A stretch of 64,000 bases of DNA from Variovorax sp. JS1663 (GCF_002157355.1 NZ_LYMK01000025.1:1-64000); one strand, 5' to 3'. Counted from the first letter of the stretch, positions 44,413 through 53,719 are shown. The notes: generated from the letters alone by a model not told the origin. Made by a program: numbers and translations.

Positions 44413-44751
44413 TTAGGACTTGGCCATCACATCTCGCAGCTTCACTTCATCGGATGCGATGGCAGCCAGTTCCAGCAGTGTTCGCTTCTGGCTCTTGTCC
44501 AGCTGGCGGGGACGGAAGTCAATGACGCAGATCGACCCAAGGGCAAAACCGTCCGGGTCATAGACCGGCGCGCCTGCATAGAAGCGAAAGTGCGGCGCAT
44601 CCGCTACTGCAGGGTTGAGGGCGAAGCTGGGATGTTCTTTGAGGTCACGGACTTCAAAGATTCCTTTTTGCAGGACCGTATGGTTGCAGAAGGCCCAACT
44701 GCGCGGCGTCTCCACCATGTCCAGACCTTGGCGAGACGAGCCTGCGCCTGA
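44413..44751 (-). pseudogene. GAF-domain protein fragment
   Basis: Encodes the C-terminal part of a GAF domain (TPRSWAFCNHTV, FRFYAGAPVYDPDGFALGSICVIDF). The usual N-terminal GAF half and any output domain are missing. Its homology ends near 44751, close to where the GMC fragment begins on the other strand, so a recombination junction cut both. Non-functional as it stands; the wider open frame to 44859 has no coding character upstream. Confidence 0.8.
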
Positions 44752-44789
44752 CTTGCTGGTGCGTTGGCAACACTCACCAGCCCGGTCTT

Positions 44790-45543
44790 CGCCAGGCGAC
44801 CATCGGTCGCGAGATTTATCGACGCGTGGAGAACTACGGCGGCACGCCCGATTCGACACGTCGCGGCGTCGGCGGCCCGGTTCATGTCGCTCCCGCTCGC
44901 GCGGCGCAACCGATTGCGAACGCCATGATCTCCGCCGCTGACACGCTGGGCATCCCGACCTTCGACAATCCGAACGGCGCGATGATGGAAGGCCCCGGCG
45001 GTGCGGCCCTCAACGACCTGATCGTCAAGGATGATCGACGCAATTCCATCTACCGGGCCTATGTGCATCCTCGTCGTGGGCAGCCCAACCTCATGCAGTC
45101 GGGCGTGGGTTCTGAAGATGAACTGAGTCGCCACGGCATTCCGGTGGTCCAGCACCTGCCAGGCGTGGGCGCCAACCATCAGGACCACGTGTCGTTTGCT
45201 GTGATCTTCGAGGAACATCCGCTTCGTCCAAGAACTCGGTGCGCAAGCGTCGTTCAAGGGTTTGGTCAAAGGCGAGAGCCTTCCCGGAAAGTTGGACACG
45301 AAGGCGCTCGAAAACTACGCACGCAACGCAGCCGTGACCTATTGGCACCAGTGCTGCACGGCCAAAATGGGCCGAGACACGATGCCTGTGGTCGATGCGC
45401 AGCTCCGGGTCTATGGAGTGAAGGGCCTGCGTATTGCAGACGCATCCATCATGCCGCACGTGACGAGCGGCAACACGATGGCACCGTGCGTCGTCATCGG
45501 CGAGCGCGCAGTCGAGGAGATTCGCGCCAGCCATGGCATCTGA
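44790..45543 (+). pseudogene. GMC oxidoreductase fragment with deletions and a frameshift
   Basis: Resembles the choline dehydrogenase-like GMC family. The FAD-binding N-terminus is missing. From about 44808 the middle part reads in one frame (VENYGGTPDSTRRG, GIPTFDNPNGAMMEGPGG), jumps to LMQSGVGSEDELSRHGIPVVQHLPGVGANHQDHV with roughly 50 residues lost, then shifts frame near 45215 to the C-terminus (NAAVTYWHQCCTAKMGRD...DASIMPHVTSGNTMAP). The active-site His of the WHQCCTAKMG segment remains. Dead gene. Confidence 0.85.
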
Positions 45544-45761
45544 GCATTGTTCGAGATCCCCTCGTTGACCCACATGGCGGGCGGGCATGTTTCGCTGTGC
45601 CTTCGACAACCGGCTCACTGCGCGAGGCAGCCCCCGCCGGCCCTTGCCTTCTTCCATCACCAGAATCTTTTCAACACAGGAACCATCAGAATGAACACGA
45701 CGCAATTCTTCAGCGGTTGCCCTCGCCGGAATGAGGGGAAGGTGTCCGAGGAAGCCGATGC

Positions 45762-46567
45762 TTGCAGGTTAAAGACATGACAGAGCGAGGTCTGAACGCC
45801 TGTGCCGCTGCCTCGGCCTATGGAGTGACGCCGCCGACAGCGCGCAAATGGCCGCAGGCGCCGCTGGCCTGGCCGATGCCTCCAGCCGCCCGGCGTGCTC
45901 GCCGCGGGCGATCTCGCCAGCCACGGTGGGAAGGGTTCGGGCCCGTGCGGGCTTGTCGCACCTGAGCGATCTGCAGCCAGCCGAGCCGGTGGTGCGCTAT
46001 GAGCACGAGGCACCCGGGCAGATGCGGCACATCGACACCAAGAAACTCGGGCGCATCGAGCGGCCCAGCCATCGCGTCACCGGCAACCGGCGCGATTCGC
46101 TCGATGGTGCCGGCTGGGAGACGCTGTTCGTGGTCATTGACGATCACGCGCGCATCGCCTTCACGGACGTGTACCCGGACGAGAAGACGCCCCAGGCGGT
46201 GCAGTTCCTGCATAACGCGGTGGCCTACTACCGCAGCCTGGGGGTGACGGTTGAGCGGCTGCTGACCGACAACGGCTCGGCCTTCCGCTCCAAGGAGTTC
46301 GCCAAGGCGTGCCAGCAGTTGGGCATCCGCCATCGCTTCACGCGGCCGTGCCGGCCGCAGACCAATGGCAAGGCCGAGCGGTTCATCCAATCGGCGCTGC
46401 GCGAGTGGGCCGATGGCTTTATCTACCAGAACTCCAGCGAGCGAACCCAAGCCCTCGATCACTGGCTGCACCACAACTGGCATCGCCCACACCAAGGCAT
46501 CGGAGGCGTCGCTCCCATGACCAGACTCAACAAGTCAAGAAAAAACCTCTTGACGCTTCACAGCTAG
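45762..46567 (+). pseudogene. IS481-type transposase remnant
   Basis: The catalytic core is preserved: HIDTKKLGR, TDNGSAFRS and TNGKAERFIQ carry the DDE residues, and the C-terminal GIGGVAPMTRLN is present. The N-terminal helix-turn-helix part is truncated, its remaining ACAAASAYGVTPPTARKW shifts frame into GAAGLADASSRP, and a segment of about 25 residues before ATVGRVRARAGL appears lost. A short ORF at 45691 (MNTTQFFSGC..) just upstream could be the start of a gene cut by the element. No terminal inverted repeats recognised. Confidence 0.85.
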
Positions 46568-46594
46568 TGCGCCGTCGTTCTTGCGGCGGCGGCA

Positions 46595-47575
46595 TCACTC
46601 CCTGATGTTCGCCGCCTGCACGATCTTCTGGTTGCGCGCGTACTCCGCCTGCACGAACTTCCCCAGTTCCTCGGCCGAACCGCTGCCCGGCACGGCGCCC
46701 TGTTCCTGCAGCTTGGCGCGCACTTCCGGATCTTTCAGCACCGCGTTGAGCTCCTCGTTGAGCCGCTTGACGACCGGCCCCGGTGTCTGTGCCGGCGCAA
46801 AGATGCCAGTCCAGCTCACCATCGAATAGCCCTTGAGGCCCGGCATCTCGTCGAAGGCCGGCACCTGGGGCAGGGCCTCCAGCCGCTTGCTGCCGGTCAC
46901 GCCCAGGGCCTTCAGCCGGCCGCCGTTCACGTGCGGGATGGCGCTGGTGCTGACCAGCATCGCCAGGTCGACCTGGTTGCCGATCACGTCGGTGGCGATC
47001 TGCGCCCCGCCGCGATAGGGCACATGGGTCACGAAGATGCCGCTCTTCTCCTTGAGCAGTTCCATCGCGAGCTGCAGCACCGTGCCCACGCCCGAGGTCG
47101 CGTAGTTGTACTTGCCGGGCGCTGCCTTGGCGAGCTTGACGAAGTCGGGATAGCTCTGCACGGCCAGGCCGGGGCGCGCCACCAGCACCATCGGCGCGGT
47201 GTTGAGCATGCCCACCGGCGCCAGATCCTTCAGCGGATCGAACTTGAAGGCGGCGGGGTTGATCAGCCGGCCGATCGCGATCGCGCTGTCCGGGCCGGCC
47301 ACCAGCGTGTAGCCGTCCGGCGCCGCGTTCACCGCCTTGGCCACGCCGATGGCGCCGCCGGCGCCGGTCACGTTCTCGATCACCACCGACTGCCTGAGCC
47401 GTTCGCCCAGCTTGGTCGCGATCAGGCGGGCGTTGAAGTCCACGCTGCCACCCGCCGAGTAGGGCACGATCAGCGTGATGGGCTTGGCGGCGGGCCAGGC
47501 GGCCTGGGCGATGGCGGCACCGGGCAGGGCGGCGGCCAGCAGTGCGGCAAGAAGCAGGGGCTTGAGCTTGGGCAT
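46595..47575 (-). CDS. Bug-family tripartite tricarboxylate receptor
   Basis: 326 residues with a signal peptide (LPGAAIAQAA, cleavage near 24) and Bug-fold motifs: PITLIVPYSAGGSVDFNARLIA near 32, GAIGVAKAVNAAPDGYTL near 73, and VDLAMLVSTSAIPHVNGGRLKALGVTGSKR near 205. Its start is two bases after the stop of the adenosine deaminase gene, so the two form one unit; the ligand may be a purine-related or carboxylate compound (inference). Not the same as the receptor at 17294, with which it shares only family motifs. Confidence 0.9.
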   Translation of the reverse strand: MPKLKPLLLAALLAAALPGAAIAQAAWPAAKPITLIVPYSAGGSVDFNARLIATKLGERLRQSVVIENVTGAGGAIGVAKAVNAAPDGYTLVAGPDSAIAIGRLINPAAFKFDPLKDLAPVGMLNTAPMVLVARPGLAVQSYPDFVKLAKAAPGKYNYATSGVGTVLQLAMELLKEKSGIFVTHVPYRGGAQIATDVIGNQVDLAMLVSTSAIPHVNGGRLKALGVTGSKRLEALPQVPAFDEMPGLKGYSMVSWTGIFAPAQTPGPVVKRLNEELNAVLKDPEVRAKLQEQGAVPGSGSAEELGKFVQAEYARNQKIVQAANIRE

Positions 47576-47577
47576 GG

Positions 47578-48657
47578 TCAGTTTCCGTGAGGGAGGGCGT
47601 CGGGGGGCAGCTGGGCGCGCAGCGCGTCGAATTCCTGGCTCCACTGCGCGCGCCATGCACGGCGCGTGCCGTCGTCGATCCAGGCGCCGTCGAGTCCGTT
47701 GTGCATGAAGGCGCGCAGGTCGTCCGCGCCGAAGCCGAAGTCCCGCACCATCATGGTCCAGGCCTGGGTGGGCGTGACCTTGTGCAGCGTGGGATCGTCG
47801 GTGTTGGGATGGATGCGCAGTCCCAGGCCAGGCATGCGTCGGATCGGGTGATCCAAGGCCCAGCGCTCGGGCGGCAGGGTGCGCAGGTAGTAGGAGTTGG
47901 TCGGCACCACGGTGAAGAGCACGCCGCGCTCGGCGCACTCGCGCGCGAAGTCCGGCTGGTCCACCACCGTGTAGCCGTGGTCGATGCGGTCGACCTGCAG
48001 CAGGTCGAGCGCGGTGCGCACGTGGGTCCAGGGCATGCCGAACTCGCCGGCATGCGCGGTGGTCTTCAGGCCGGCGCGGCGGGCGTTGCGGTAGGCCTTC
48101 AGGAAGAGTTCCGGCGGGCGGTCCACCTCGCGGTAGTCGATGCCGATGCCGATGACTTCCTCGCAGCGGTTCGCCGTCACCCATTCGACCATTTCGACGG
48201 CAGCCTCGGGGCTGGCCTCGCGGTCGATCGCCGCGATCAGGCGGCCGGTGATGCCGAAGTCCCGCTCTGCATCGCGGATGGCGCGCACGATCGCTTCCTG
48301 CGCCGCGCGGTAGGCGATGCCGGAGGCGTGCGCGGTGCCGGTCGGGTTCCAGAAGAACTCGCTGTAGCGCACGTGGTGGGCGGCGGCATCTTCCAGGTAT
48401 TCGTAGCTCAGGCGGTGCAGGTCGTCCGGTTCGCGCACCAGTTGCGCGTCCAGCGCGCGGAGCACGCGCAGCACGCCCACCGGCTTCTCTCCGCGCGTGT
48501 AGAAGTCCTCGACCTCCTGCTCGGCCAGCGGCGCGCCGGCGCGGCGGTTGAGCGCTGCGAAGGTGTCGTGGCGCACGGTGCCGAACAGGTGGCAGTGCAG
48601 CTCGACCTTGGGGATCGCGTGCAGGAAGGCGTCGAGCGGGGTGGGTGCAATTGGCAT
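47578..48657 (-). CDS. Adenosine deaminase family enzyme
   Basis: 359 residues, TIM-barrel deaminase. Zinc ligands H21 and H23 in ELHCHL; THAGEFG-type HAGE near 210; DHGYTV near 232; NTDDPTLHK near 285 with the catalytic Asp pair. Deaminates adenosine, adenine or a related purine and so feeds purine catabolism. The ATG at MPIAPTP is chosen; an upstream start at 48720 would overlap the palindrome. It heads a unit with the Bug receptor and is divergent from a LysR gene. Confidence 0.9.
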   Translation of the reverse strand: MPIAPTPLDAFLHAIPKVELHCHLFGTVRHDTFAALNRRAGAPLAEQEVEDFYTRGEKPVGVLRVLRALDAQLVREPDDLHRLSYEYLEDAAAHHVRYSEFFWNPTGTAHASGIAYRAAQEAIVRAIRDAERDFGITGRLIAAIDREASPEAAVEMVEWVTANRCEEVIGIGIDYREVDRPPELFLKAYRNARRAGLKTTAHAGEFGMPWTHVRTALDLLQVDRIDHGYTVVDQPDFARECAERGVLFTVVPTNSYYLRTLPPERWALDHPIRRMPGLGLRIHPNTDDPTLHKVTPTQAWTMMVRDFGFGADDLRAFMHNGLDGAWIDDGTRRAWRAQWSQEFDALRAQLPPDALPHGN

Positions 48658-48696
48658 GCGGGCCAGTCTAGTGAGCGCATGGTCATAAGAAAAGTT

Positions 48697-48720
48697 TTGA
48701 ATTTCTATAATTTGATTCAA
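48697..48720. promoter_or_regulatory. LysR-type palindrome between adenosine deaminase and LysR genes
   Basis: TTGAAT-N12-ATTCAA in the 83-base divergent gap. It is AT-rich and has the T-N11-A style seen at LysR sites. It lies 40 bases before the deaminase start and 21 before the LysR start, so it may control both. Confidence 0.6.
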
Positions 48721-48740
48721 CCAGTTGATGAGCGAGTGCC

Positions 48741-49694
48741 ATGGCCTCCCTGCCCCTGCGTGCCCTGACCCTGCGCCAGCTGCAGTTCTTTTCCGTGCTG
48801 GTCCAGGAGGGCCAGTTCGGCCGCGCCGCGCGGCGCCTGTCCATCACCCAGCCGGCGCTGAGCAACGCCATCAAGCAGATGGAGAAGCTGCTCGGCGCGG
48901 AACTGCTGACCCGCACCACCCACCGCCTGGAGCTCACGCCTGTGGGCGCCGAAGTGCTGGCGCGCACCGACTTCCTGGTCAACACGGTGGAAGTGGCGCT
49001 GCGCGACATCGAGAGCACCGTGCGGCGCGGCCGCGCCTTCGTGCGCATCGGCGTGATTCCCTCGGCGAGTTCCAGCGTGGCGACGGCGGTGAGCGGCTTC
49101 CTGCGCGAGACCGGTCACGAGGCCGAACTGGCCTGGCGTGACGCGCCCTCGACCACGCTGCTGGCGGAGGTGCGCAGCGGCCAGCTCGACATGGCCGTCG
49201 CGGCCATCACCGAGCCGCCGGGCGGGCTGGCCTGCGTCGACCTGTTCCGCGATCCGCTGGTGCTGGTGTTGCGCCGCGACCACCCGCTGGCAAAGGCGCA
49301 GGAGGCGAGCTGGGAGGCCATCGGCCGCGAGCGGCTGGTGCTGTTCGAAAGCGGCAGCATGCCGGCCCTGGGCGACCCGGCGCGGGCGCAGTTCGCGCAG
49401 GGCGCCGAGCCCTACCGGGTCAGCTACTCGGAAACGCTCTACGCGCTGGTGCGCGGCGGGCTGGCGCTCGGGCTGATGCCGCGGCTCTACACCGACTCGC
49501 TGCGCGATCCGGAATTGAAGGTGCTGCCGCTGGCGAAGCCGCGCGTCGAGCGGCGGGTGGTGCTGGTGTACCTGCCGGGGCCGATGCGCAACGTGGTGGC
49601 GCAGGCGCTGATCGCCTTCCTGCGGCAGCGTCTGCCTGCGCCCTCGGCGGCCCCCGTTCGCGCACCGCGTCGCCGTGGCGCGAACGCGGGGTAG
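48741..49694 (+). CDS. LysR-family regulator of the adenosine deaminase unit
   Basis: 317 residues: winged helix TLRQLQFFSVLVQEGQFGRAARRLSITQPALSNAIKQME and LysR ligand domain. Some 20 C-terminal residues beyond the usual end are rich in Pro, Ala and Arg. Divergent from adenosine deaminase with a palindrome between, so probably its activator or repressor, sensing a purine. Confidence 0.9.
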   Translation: MASLPLRALTLRQLQFFSVLVQEGQFGRAARRLSITQPALSNAIKQMEKLLGAELLTRTTHRLELTPVGAEVLARTDFLVNTVEVALRDIESTVRRGRAFVRIGVIPSASSSVATAVSGFLRETGHEAELAWRDAPSTTLLAEVRSGQLDMAVAAITEPPGGLACVDLFRDPLVLVLRRDHPLAKAQEASWEAIGRERLVLFESGSMPALGDPARAQFAQGAEPYRVSYSETLYALVRGGLALGLMPRLYTDSLRDPELKVLPLAKPRVERRVVLVYLPGPMRNVVAQALIAFLRQRLPAPSAAPVRAPRRRGANAG

Positions 49695-49807
49695 CTGAAG
49701 ATATCGTCGCAGCTGTCACAACAGGCGTTCACGGCACGTCTTGAAGATGATGGGCAGCCGAATCAAGATGAAGCTGTCCTCGATCTCAACGAACCAAAGG
49801 ACCAGCC

Positions 49808-50563
49808 ATGAAAGTCGTGATCATCGGAGGCAGCGGCCTCATCGGAAAGAAGCTGTCGGCCCTGCTTCGGCCGGCCGGCCATGAAGTGATGTCGGCCTCG
49901 CCGTCCTCGGGCGTCAATGCCGTGACGGGGGAAGGGCTGGACCAGGCGCTGGCGGGTGCGCAGGTGGTGGTCGACGTGACCAATTCGCCTTCTTTCGAGG
50001 ACAAGGCCGTGCTGCAGTTCTTCCAGGCGTCGACCCGCAACCTGCTGGCGGCCGTCGCCAAGGCCGACGTGGGTCACCTGGTGGCCCTGTCGGTCGTGGG
50101 CGCCGACCTGCATCCCGACAGCGGCTATTTGCGCGCCAAGGTGGCGCAGGAATCGCTGATCAAGGGCGGCGACGTGCCCTACACCATCCTGCGGGCGACC
50201 CAGTTCTTCGAGTTCCTGGCGCCGATCGCCGATTCGGGCACGCGCGGATCGACCGTGCGCGTGTCGTCGGGCATGTTCCAGCCGGTGGCGGCGGCCGACG
50301 TCGCGGCGGCGCTCGCCGACATCGTGGGCCAGGCGCCACTCAACGGCTTCTGCGAACTGGGCGGGCCCGAGCGCGCTCCGCTGGACGACCTGGTCCGCCG
50401 TGTGCTCCAGGCCAAGCGGGACGCGAGGACGGTCGAGGGGGATGCCGATGAACCCTACTTCGGAACGCGGGTGAGCGACGATTCCCTCATGGCGGGCGAG
50501 AAGGCCAGGATCGGCAGCACCTCCCTCGAGAGCTGGCTGGCGGCACAGGCGAGCGCGGGCTGA
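49808..50563 (+). CDS. NAD(P)-binding oxidoreductase, NmrA-like
   Basis: 251 residues. Rossmann opening VVIIGGSGLIGKKLSALL; later ALSVVGADLHPDSGYLRAKVAQE and TILRATQFFEFL place it in the atypical short-chain/NmrA-like group of NAD(P)H-binding proteins, acting as reductases or redox sensors. No clear operon partner. An AACCAAAGGACCAGCC ribosome-site context precedes the ATG. Confidence 0.85.
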   Translation: MKVVIIGGSGLIGKKLSALLRPAGHEVMSASPSSGVNAVTGEGLDQALAGAQVVVDVTNSPSFEDKAVLQFFQASTRNLLAAVAKADVGHLVALSVVGADLHPDSGYLRAKVAQESLIKGGDVPYTILRATQFFEFLAPIADSGTRGSTVRVSSGMFQPVAAADVAAALADIVGQAPLNGFCELGGPERAPLDDLVRRVLQAKRDARTVEGDADEPYFGTRVSDDSLMAGEKARIGSTSLESWLAAQASAG

Positions 50564-50608
50564 GCGGCACGGTCCGGCGGCGCGCCGGGTGGGGTGGGGC
50601 GGGCCCGA

Positions 50609-51826
50609 TCAGTGCAATTCGGCCGCCATGTGGATCGTCTCGCGCACCCGCGGGTAGATCTGTGCGTTCCACTTGCTGCCGCTGAACACGCCGTAGTGGC
50701 CGACGCCGGCCTGCAGGTGGTGGACCTTCAGGTAGGGCCGCACGCTGGTGCACAGGTCCTGCGCGGCCACGGTCTGCCCGATCGCGCAGATGTCGTCGCG
50801 CTCGCCCTCCACGGTCAGCAGGGCGGTGCGGCGGATCGCGGCAGGATCGACCCTGCGCTCGCCCACCGTGAGCGCGCCGCGCGCCAGGTCGTAGGTCTGG
50901 AACACGCGCTCCACCGTCTGGAGGTAGAACTCGGCCGGCAGGTCGTTCACCGCCAGGTACTCGTCATAGAAGTCGCGGATCACCGCCGCCTGGTCGAGTT
51001 CGCCCGCGGCCAGGTGCTCGTAGAGGCGCTGGAACTGCTGCCGGTGGCGCTGCGGGTTCATGCTCATGAAGGCCGCGAGCTGCAGGAAGCCGGGGTACAC
51101 GCGCCGCATGCAGCCCGCGTGCGGCCAGGGCACGCGGCTGATCAGGTTGCGCTCGAACCAGTCGATGGAGCGCTCGTTGGCCAGCTTGTTCACGGCCGTG
51201 GGATTGATGCGGCAATCCACCGGCCCGGCCATCAGCGTGAGGCTCCGCGGCGCGGCGGGGTGGTCGTCCTCTGACATCAGCGCGGTGGCGGCCAGCGCGG
51301 CCACGCAGGGCTGGCACACCGCCACCATGTGCGCGCCGGGGCCGATCGCCTCCAGGAAGGCGATGAGCTGCAGCGTGTAGTCGTCCAGGCCGAAGCCGCC
51401 CTCCCACAGCGGTACGTCCCGGGCGTTGTGCCAGTCGGTCACGTAGACGTCGTGGTCGCGCAGCAGGGTGCGCGCGGTTTCGCGCAGCAGCGTTGCGAAA
51501 TGGCCCGAAAGTGGTGCAGCCAGCAGCACCGGCGGATGCACCACGGCGGTGTTCTTGCGGAAATGCAGCAGCGTGCCGAAGGGGGCGCGGAGGAAGACTT
51601 CCTCGTGCACCTCGACCGCCTCGCCGTCCACCATGACGCTGTCGATGCCGTAGGCGGGCCGGGTGTGCGTGAGGCGCAGGCGCGAATAGACATCCGCCAG
51701 CGCAGCGAACTGCCGCAGGGCGCCACGGGCGGCGGCCTCGTCCCAGGCCGGGCCCCCGAGGTACTGCGCGGCGAGCCGGGAGGGCGAAAGCAGGTCGGCA
51801 TTGGTCTGGTAGGCCCGGTACAACAT
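50609..51826 (-). CDS. phaZ: Intracellular poly(3-hydroxybutyrate) depolymerase
   Basis: 405 residues. Breaks down stored PHB granules. Typical of the PhaZa1 group with a Cys nucleophile (VCQPCVAAL near 165); other signs are MLYRAYQTNADLLSPSR at the start, DWHNARDVPLWEGGFGLDDY near 130, and WFERNLISRVPW near 220. No signal peptide, as expected for a cytosolic granule enzyme. Start at MLYRAYQ; the longer open frame upstream has no coding character. Confidence 0.92.
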   Translation of the reverse strand: MLYRAYQTNADLLSPSRLAAQYLGGPAWDEAAARGALRQFAALADVYSRLRLTHTRPAYGIDSVMVDGEAVEVHEEVFLRAPFGTLLHFRKNTAVVHPPVLLAAPLSGHFATLLRETARTLLRDHDVYVTDWHNARDVPLWEGGFGLDDYTLQLIAFLEAIGPGAHMVAVCQPCVAALAATALMSEDDHPAAPRSLTLMAGPVDCRINPTAVNKLANERSIDWFERNLISRVPWPHAGCMRRVYPGFLQLAAFMSMNPQRHRQQFQRLYEHLAAGELDQAAVIRDFYDEYLAVNDLPAEFYLQTVERVFQTYDLARGALTVGERRVDPAAIRRTALLTVEGERDDICAIGQTVAAQDLCTSVRPYLKVHHLQAGVGHYGVFSGSKWNAQIYPRVRETIHMAAELH

Positions 51827-51944
51827 GCACCGGCCGAAGGCAATTTGCGGGCCAAGGCCGGCAAATGGCCGCGGGCGCCGCGCACTGTTCTGGCACAGGC
51901 CTTGCACGGTTCGTGCTGCCCATCCCGGCAGACCAGGAGTCAGC

Positions 51945-52604
51945 ATGGCCGCCAAACCCGTTCTCACCATCAGCAGCCGCAACTATGGGGCCTGGGCGCT
52001 GCGCGGCTGGCTGATGTGCCGGCTGGCTGAACTGGACTTCGTCGAGAAGGTGATCCCGCCCGACGACCCGGCGATGAAGGCCGAGATGCTGCTGCTCTCG
52101 TCGTCCATGCGGGTGCCGTCGCTGCAGCACGGCAAGGTGACGGTGTGGGACACGCTGGCGATCGGCGAGTACCTGCACGAGATCAAGCCCAAGGCCGGAC
52201 TGCTGCCGGCAGACATCGGCGCGCGCGCCCATTGCCGCGCGATCTGCGGCGAGATGCATTCGGGCTTCGCCTCGATGCGTGGGGCTTTGCCGATGAACAT
52301 CAAGGCGCACTTTCCGGGCTTCAAGATCTGGTCGCGCGCGCAAGCCGACATCGACCGCATCGTGCAGATCTGGCTCGAATGCCTGCAGGCCTACGACGGT
52401 CCGTTTCTCTTCGGCCGCCAGCCCTGCATGGCCGATGCCATGTACGCGCCGGTGGTCACCCGCTTCATCACCTACGACGTGGCGCTGGACAAGCTTTGCG
52501 CCGCCTATGCGAAGCGCATCGCCGAGCTGCCGGCGATGCAGGAATGGGTCGCGGCGGCAAAGCTGGAGCCGGAGGAGATCGACGAGCTGGATGCGGAGTT
52601 CTGA
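51945..52604 (+). CDS. Glutathione S-transferase family protein
   Basis: 219 residues with a GST N-terminal thioredoxin-like domain (LTISSRNYGAWALRGWLM near 8, MRVPSLQHGKVTVWDTLAIGEYL near 57) and a helical C-terminal domain. The SSRNYGAWALR segment is typical of a bacterial group whose members differ from classic GSTs. Conjugation or isomerisation is possible but not shown. Preceded by AGGAG. No operon partner. Confidence 0.85.
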   Translation: MAAKPVLTISSRNYGAWALRGWLMCRLAELDFVEKVIPPDDPAMKAEMLLLSSSMRVPSLQHGKVTVWDTLAIGEYLHEIKPKAGLLPADIGARAHCRAICGEMHSGFASMRGALPMNIKAHFPGFKIWSRAQADIDRIVQIWLECLQAYDGPFLFGRQPCMADAMYAPVVTRFITYDVALDKLCAAYAKRIAELPAMQEWVAAAKLEPEEIDELDAEF

Positions 52605-52610
52605 GACGAA

Positions 52611-52646
52611 GCTCTCCCCCCGGGCTCCCCCACTTCGTGTGGTCCG
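52611..52646 (+). repeat. Short copy of the structured intergenic repeat
   Basis: 36 bases matching the start of the repeat at 38094 with two mismatches, located seven bases after the GST stop codon on the same strand. Only the first arm is present, so it looks like a truncated copy. Confidence 0.65.
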
Positions 52647-52673
52647 GGCCGACGGTGCGGTTCATCTCGAAAC

Positions 52674-53585
52674 TCAGAGCTCGGTGGCGAACTCGCGCAG
52701 GTCGCGCGGCGGCCGGCCCAGCCATTCGGCCAGCGGCGCGTTGTCCGCGACGTTGTCCAGCTCCAGCATCACGCGGGTGTCGGTGCACCAGGGCAGGGCG
52801 GGAATGAAGTCGCCGATGCGCGCGCTCAGCGCGCCCATCCAGGCCGGCAGGCGCAGCAGATGCGCCGGCTGCGCGGTGCCGGCGCGGCGCGCGCCACGCA
52901 GCGTGGCGATCAGCTCGGCCAGCGTCATCTGGCGTGCGCCGCCGAACTCGATCACGCCGCGGAAGGGTGAAGCCGGGTCGGCCAGCGCCGCCGCCGCGTG
53001 GGCCAGGTCCTCGACGTAGACCGGCTGGAGCCTGGCGCCGAGTGCGGGACCGGGCATCGCCAGCACCGGCAGCATGGCCAGGGTGCGGAACAGCTGGGCC
53101 GCATCGCCGCCCGCGCCCAGCACCACCGAGGGCCGCAGCGCGATCCAGGAGGGGCCGTCGGCAGGCAGGGCCTGGAGAGCGGCCTCGGCGGCGCGCTTGG
53201 TGCGCGCGTAATGCGTGGCGTTGTCCTGGTCGCCGCGGCCGATGCCCAGGGCCGAGATCTGGACGATGCGGCGCACGCCGGCCTGGGCGCAGGCCTGGAA
53301 GAGCGCGGCCGGCACGGCAGTGTGCACGGCCTGCATCGGCCGGCGCGCGCTGTCGCGCAGCACGCCGACCGCGTTGACGACCGTGTCGACGCCCGCAAGC
53401 CGCGGCAGCCACGTCGGGACCTCGGTGTCGCGCGAGAAGTCGATGGGCACATGCGGCAGGTCGGTGCGAAGCCGCGTGGCGCTGCCGCAGCTCACGCGGT
53501 GGCCGGCCTGCAGCAGTGCGGCGGCGATGCGGCTGCCGATGAAGCCATTGGCGCCGCAGACCAGGACATGGAGGGGCGTGCTCAT
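52674..53585 (-). CDS. NAD(P)-dependent epimerase/NDUFA9-like protein
   Basis: 303 residues with extended-SDR opening LVCGANGFIGSRIAAALL, then VVNAVGVLRDSARRPMQAVH and SALGIGRGD, and a C-terminal helical tail. This is the complex-I-associated NDUFA9-like/atypical SDR group. A 24-bp repeat lies between its start and the end of the GbsR/MarR-type gene upstream, so it is probably controlled by that regulator. MKETT at 53600 is an alternative start, but its ribosome site is weaker. Confidence 0.85.
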   Translation of the reverse strand: MSTPLHVLVCGANGFIGSRIAAALLQAGHRVSCGSATRLRTDLPHVPIDFSRDTEVPTWLPRLAGVDTVVNAVGVLRDSARRPMQAVHTAVPAALFQACAQAGVRRIVQISALGIGRGDQDNATHYARTKRAAEAALQALPADGPSWIALRPSVVLGAGGDAAQLFRTLAMLPVLAMPGPALGARLQPVYVEDLAHAAAALADPASPFRGVIEFGGARQMTLAELIATLRGARRAGTAQPAHLLRLPAWMGALSARIGDFIPALPWCTDTRVMLELDNVADNAPLAEWLGRPPRDLREFATEL

Positions 53586-53677
53586 GGTCGTCTCTTTCAT
53601 CGGCGGCCGGGCGACGGCAGCTCGCAGGAACCAGGCGCGAAGGCCGGGGACGGGCGGGTCATCGAAACTGCCTTTCT

Positions 53678-53701
53678 CGATATTTCAGTCAAAACAGAAA
53701 C
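53678..53701 (-). promoter_or_regulatory. Operator copy upstream of the NDUFA9-like gene
   Basis: 24 bases matching the repeat at 54326-54349 at 21 positions. On the minus strand it contains TTGACT that could act as -35. It lies about 90 bases before the NDUFA9-like start and just after the regulator gene's stop. Confidence 0.65.
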
Positions 53702-53719
53702 TAACAGTCAAAAAAATGT

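Larger units (their letters stand above)
40975..46590. mobile_element. Decayed acquired segment ending in an IS481 remnant
   Basis: Between the glycerate kinase and the Bug receptor gene, base composition falls and third codon positions become less GC-rich. The left edge is marked by chimeric ends of two convergent genes near 40975. The right edge ends just after a broken IS481-type transposase. Inside are intact LysR, SnoaL-like, SDR and hydrolase genes, then broken GAF, GMC and transposase genes. No terminal repeats or target duplication were seen, so the mobilising element is unclear. Confidence 0.65.

Noticed and set aside
45762-46567. Intact transposable element
   Set aside because: N-terminal part is truncated and shifted, and no terminal inverted repeats were recognised.
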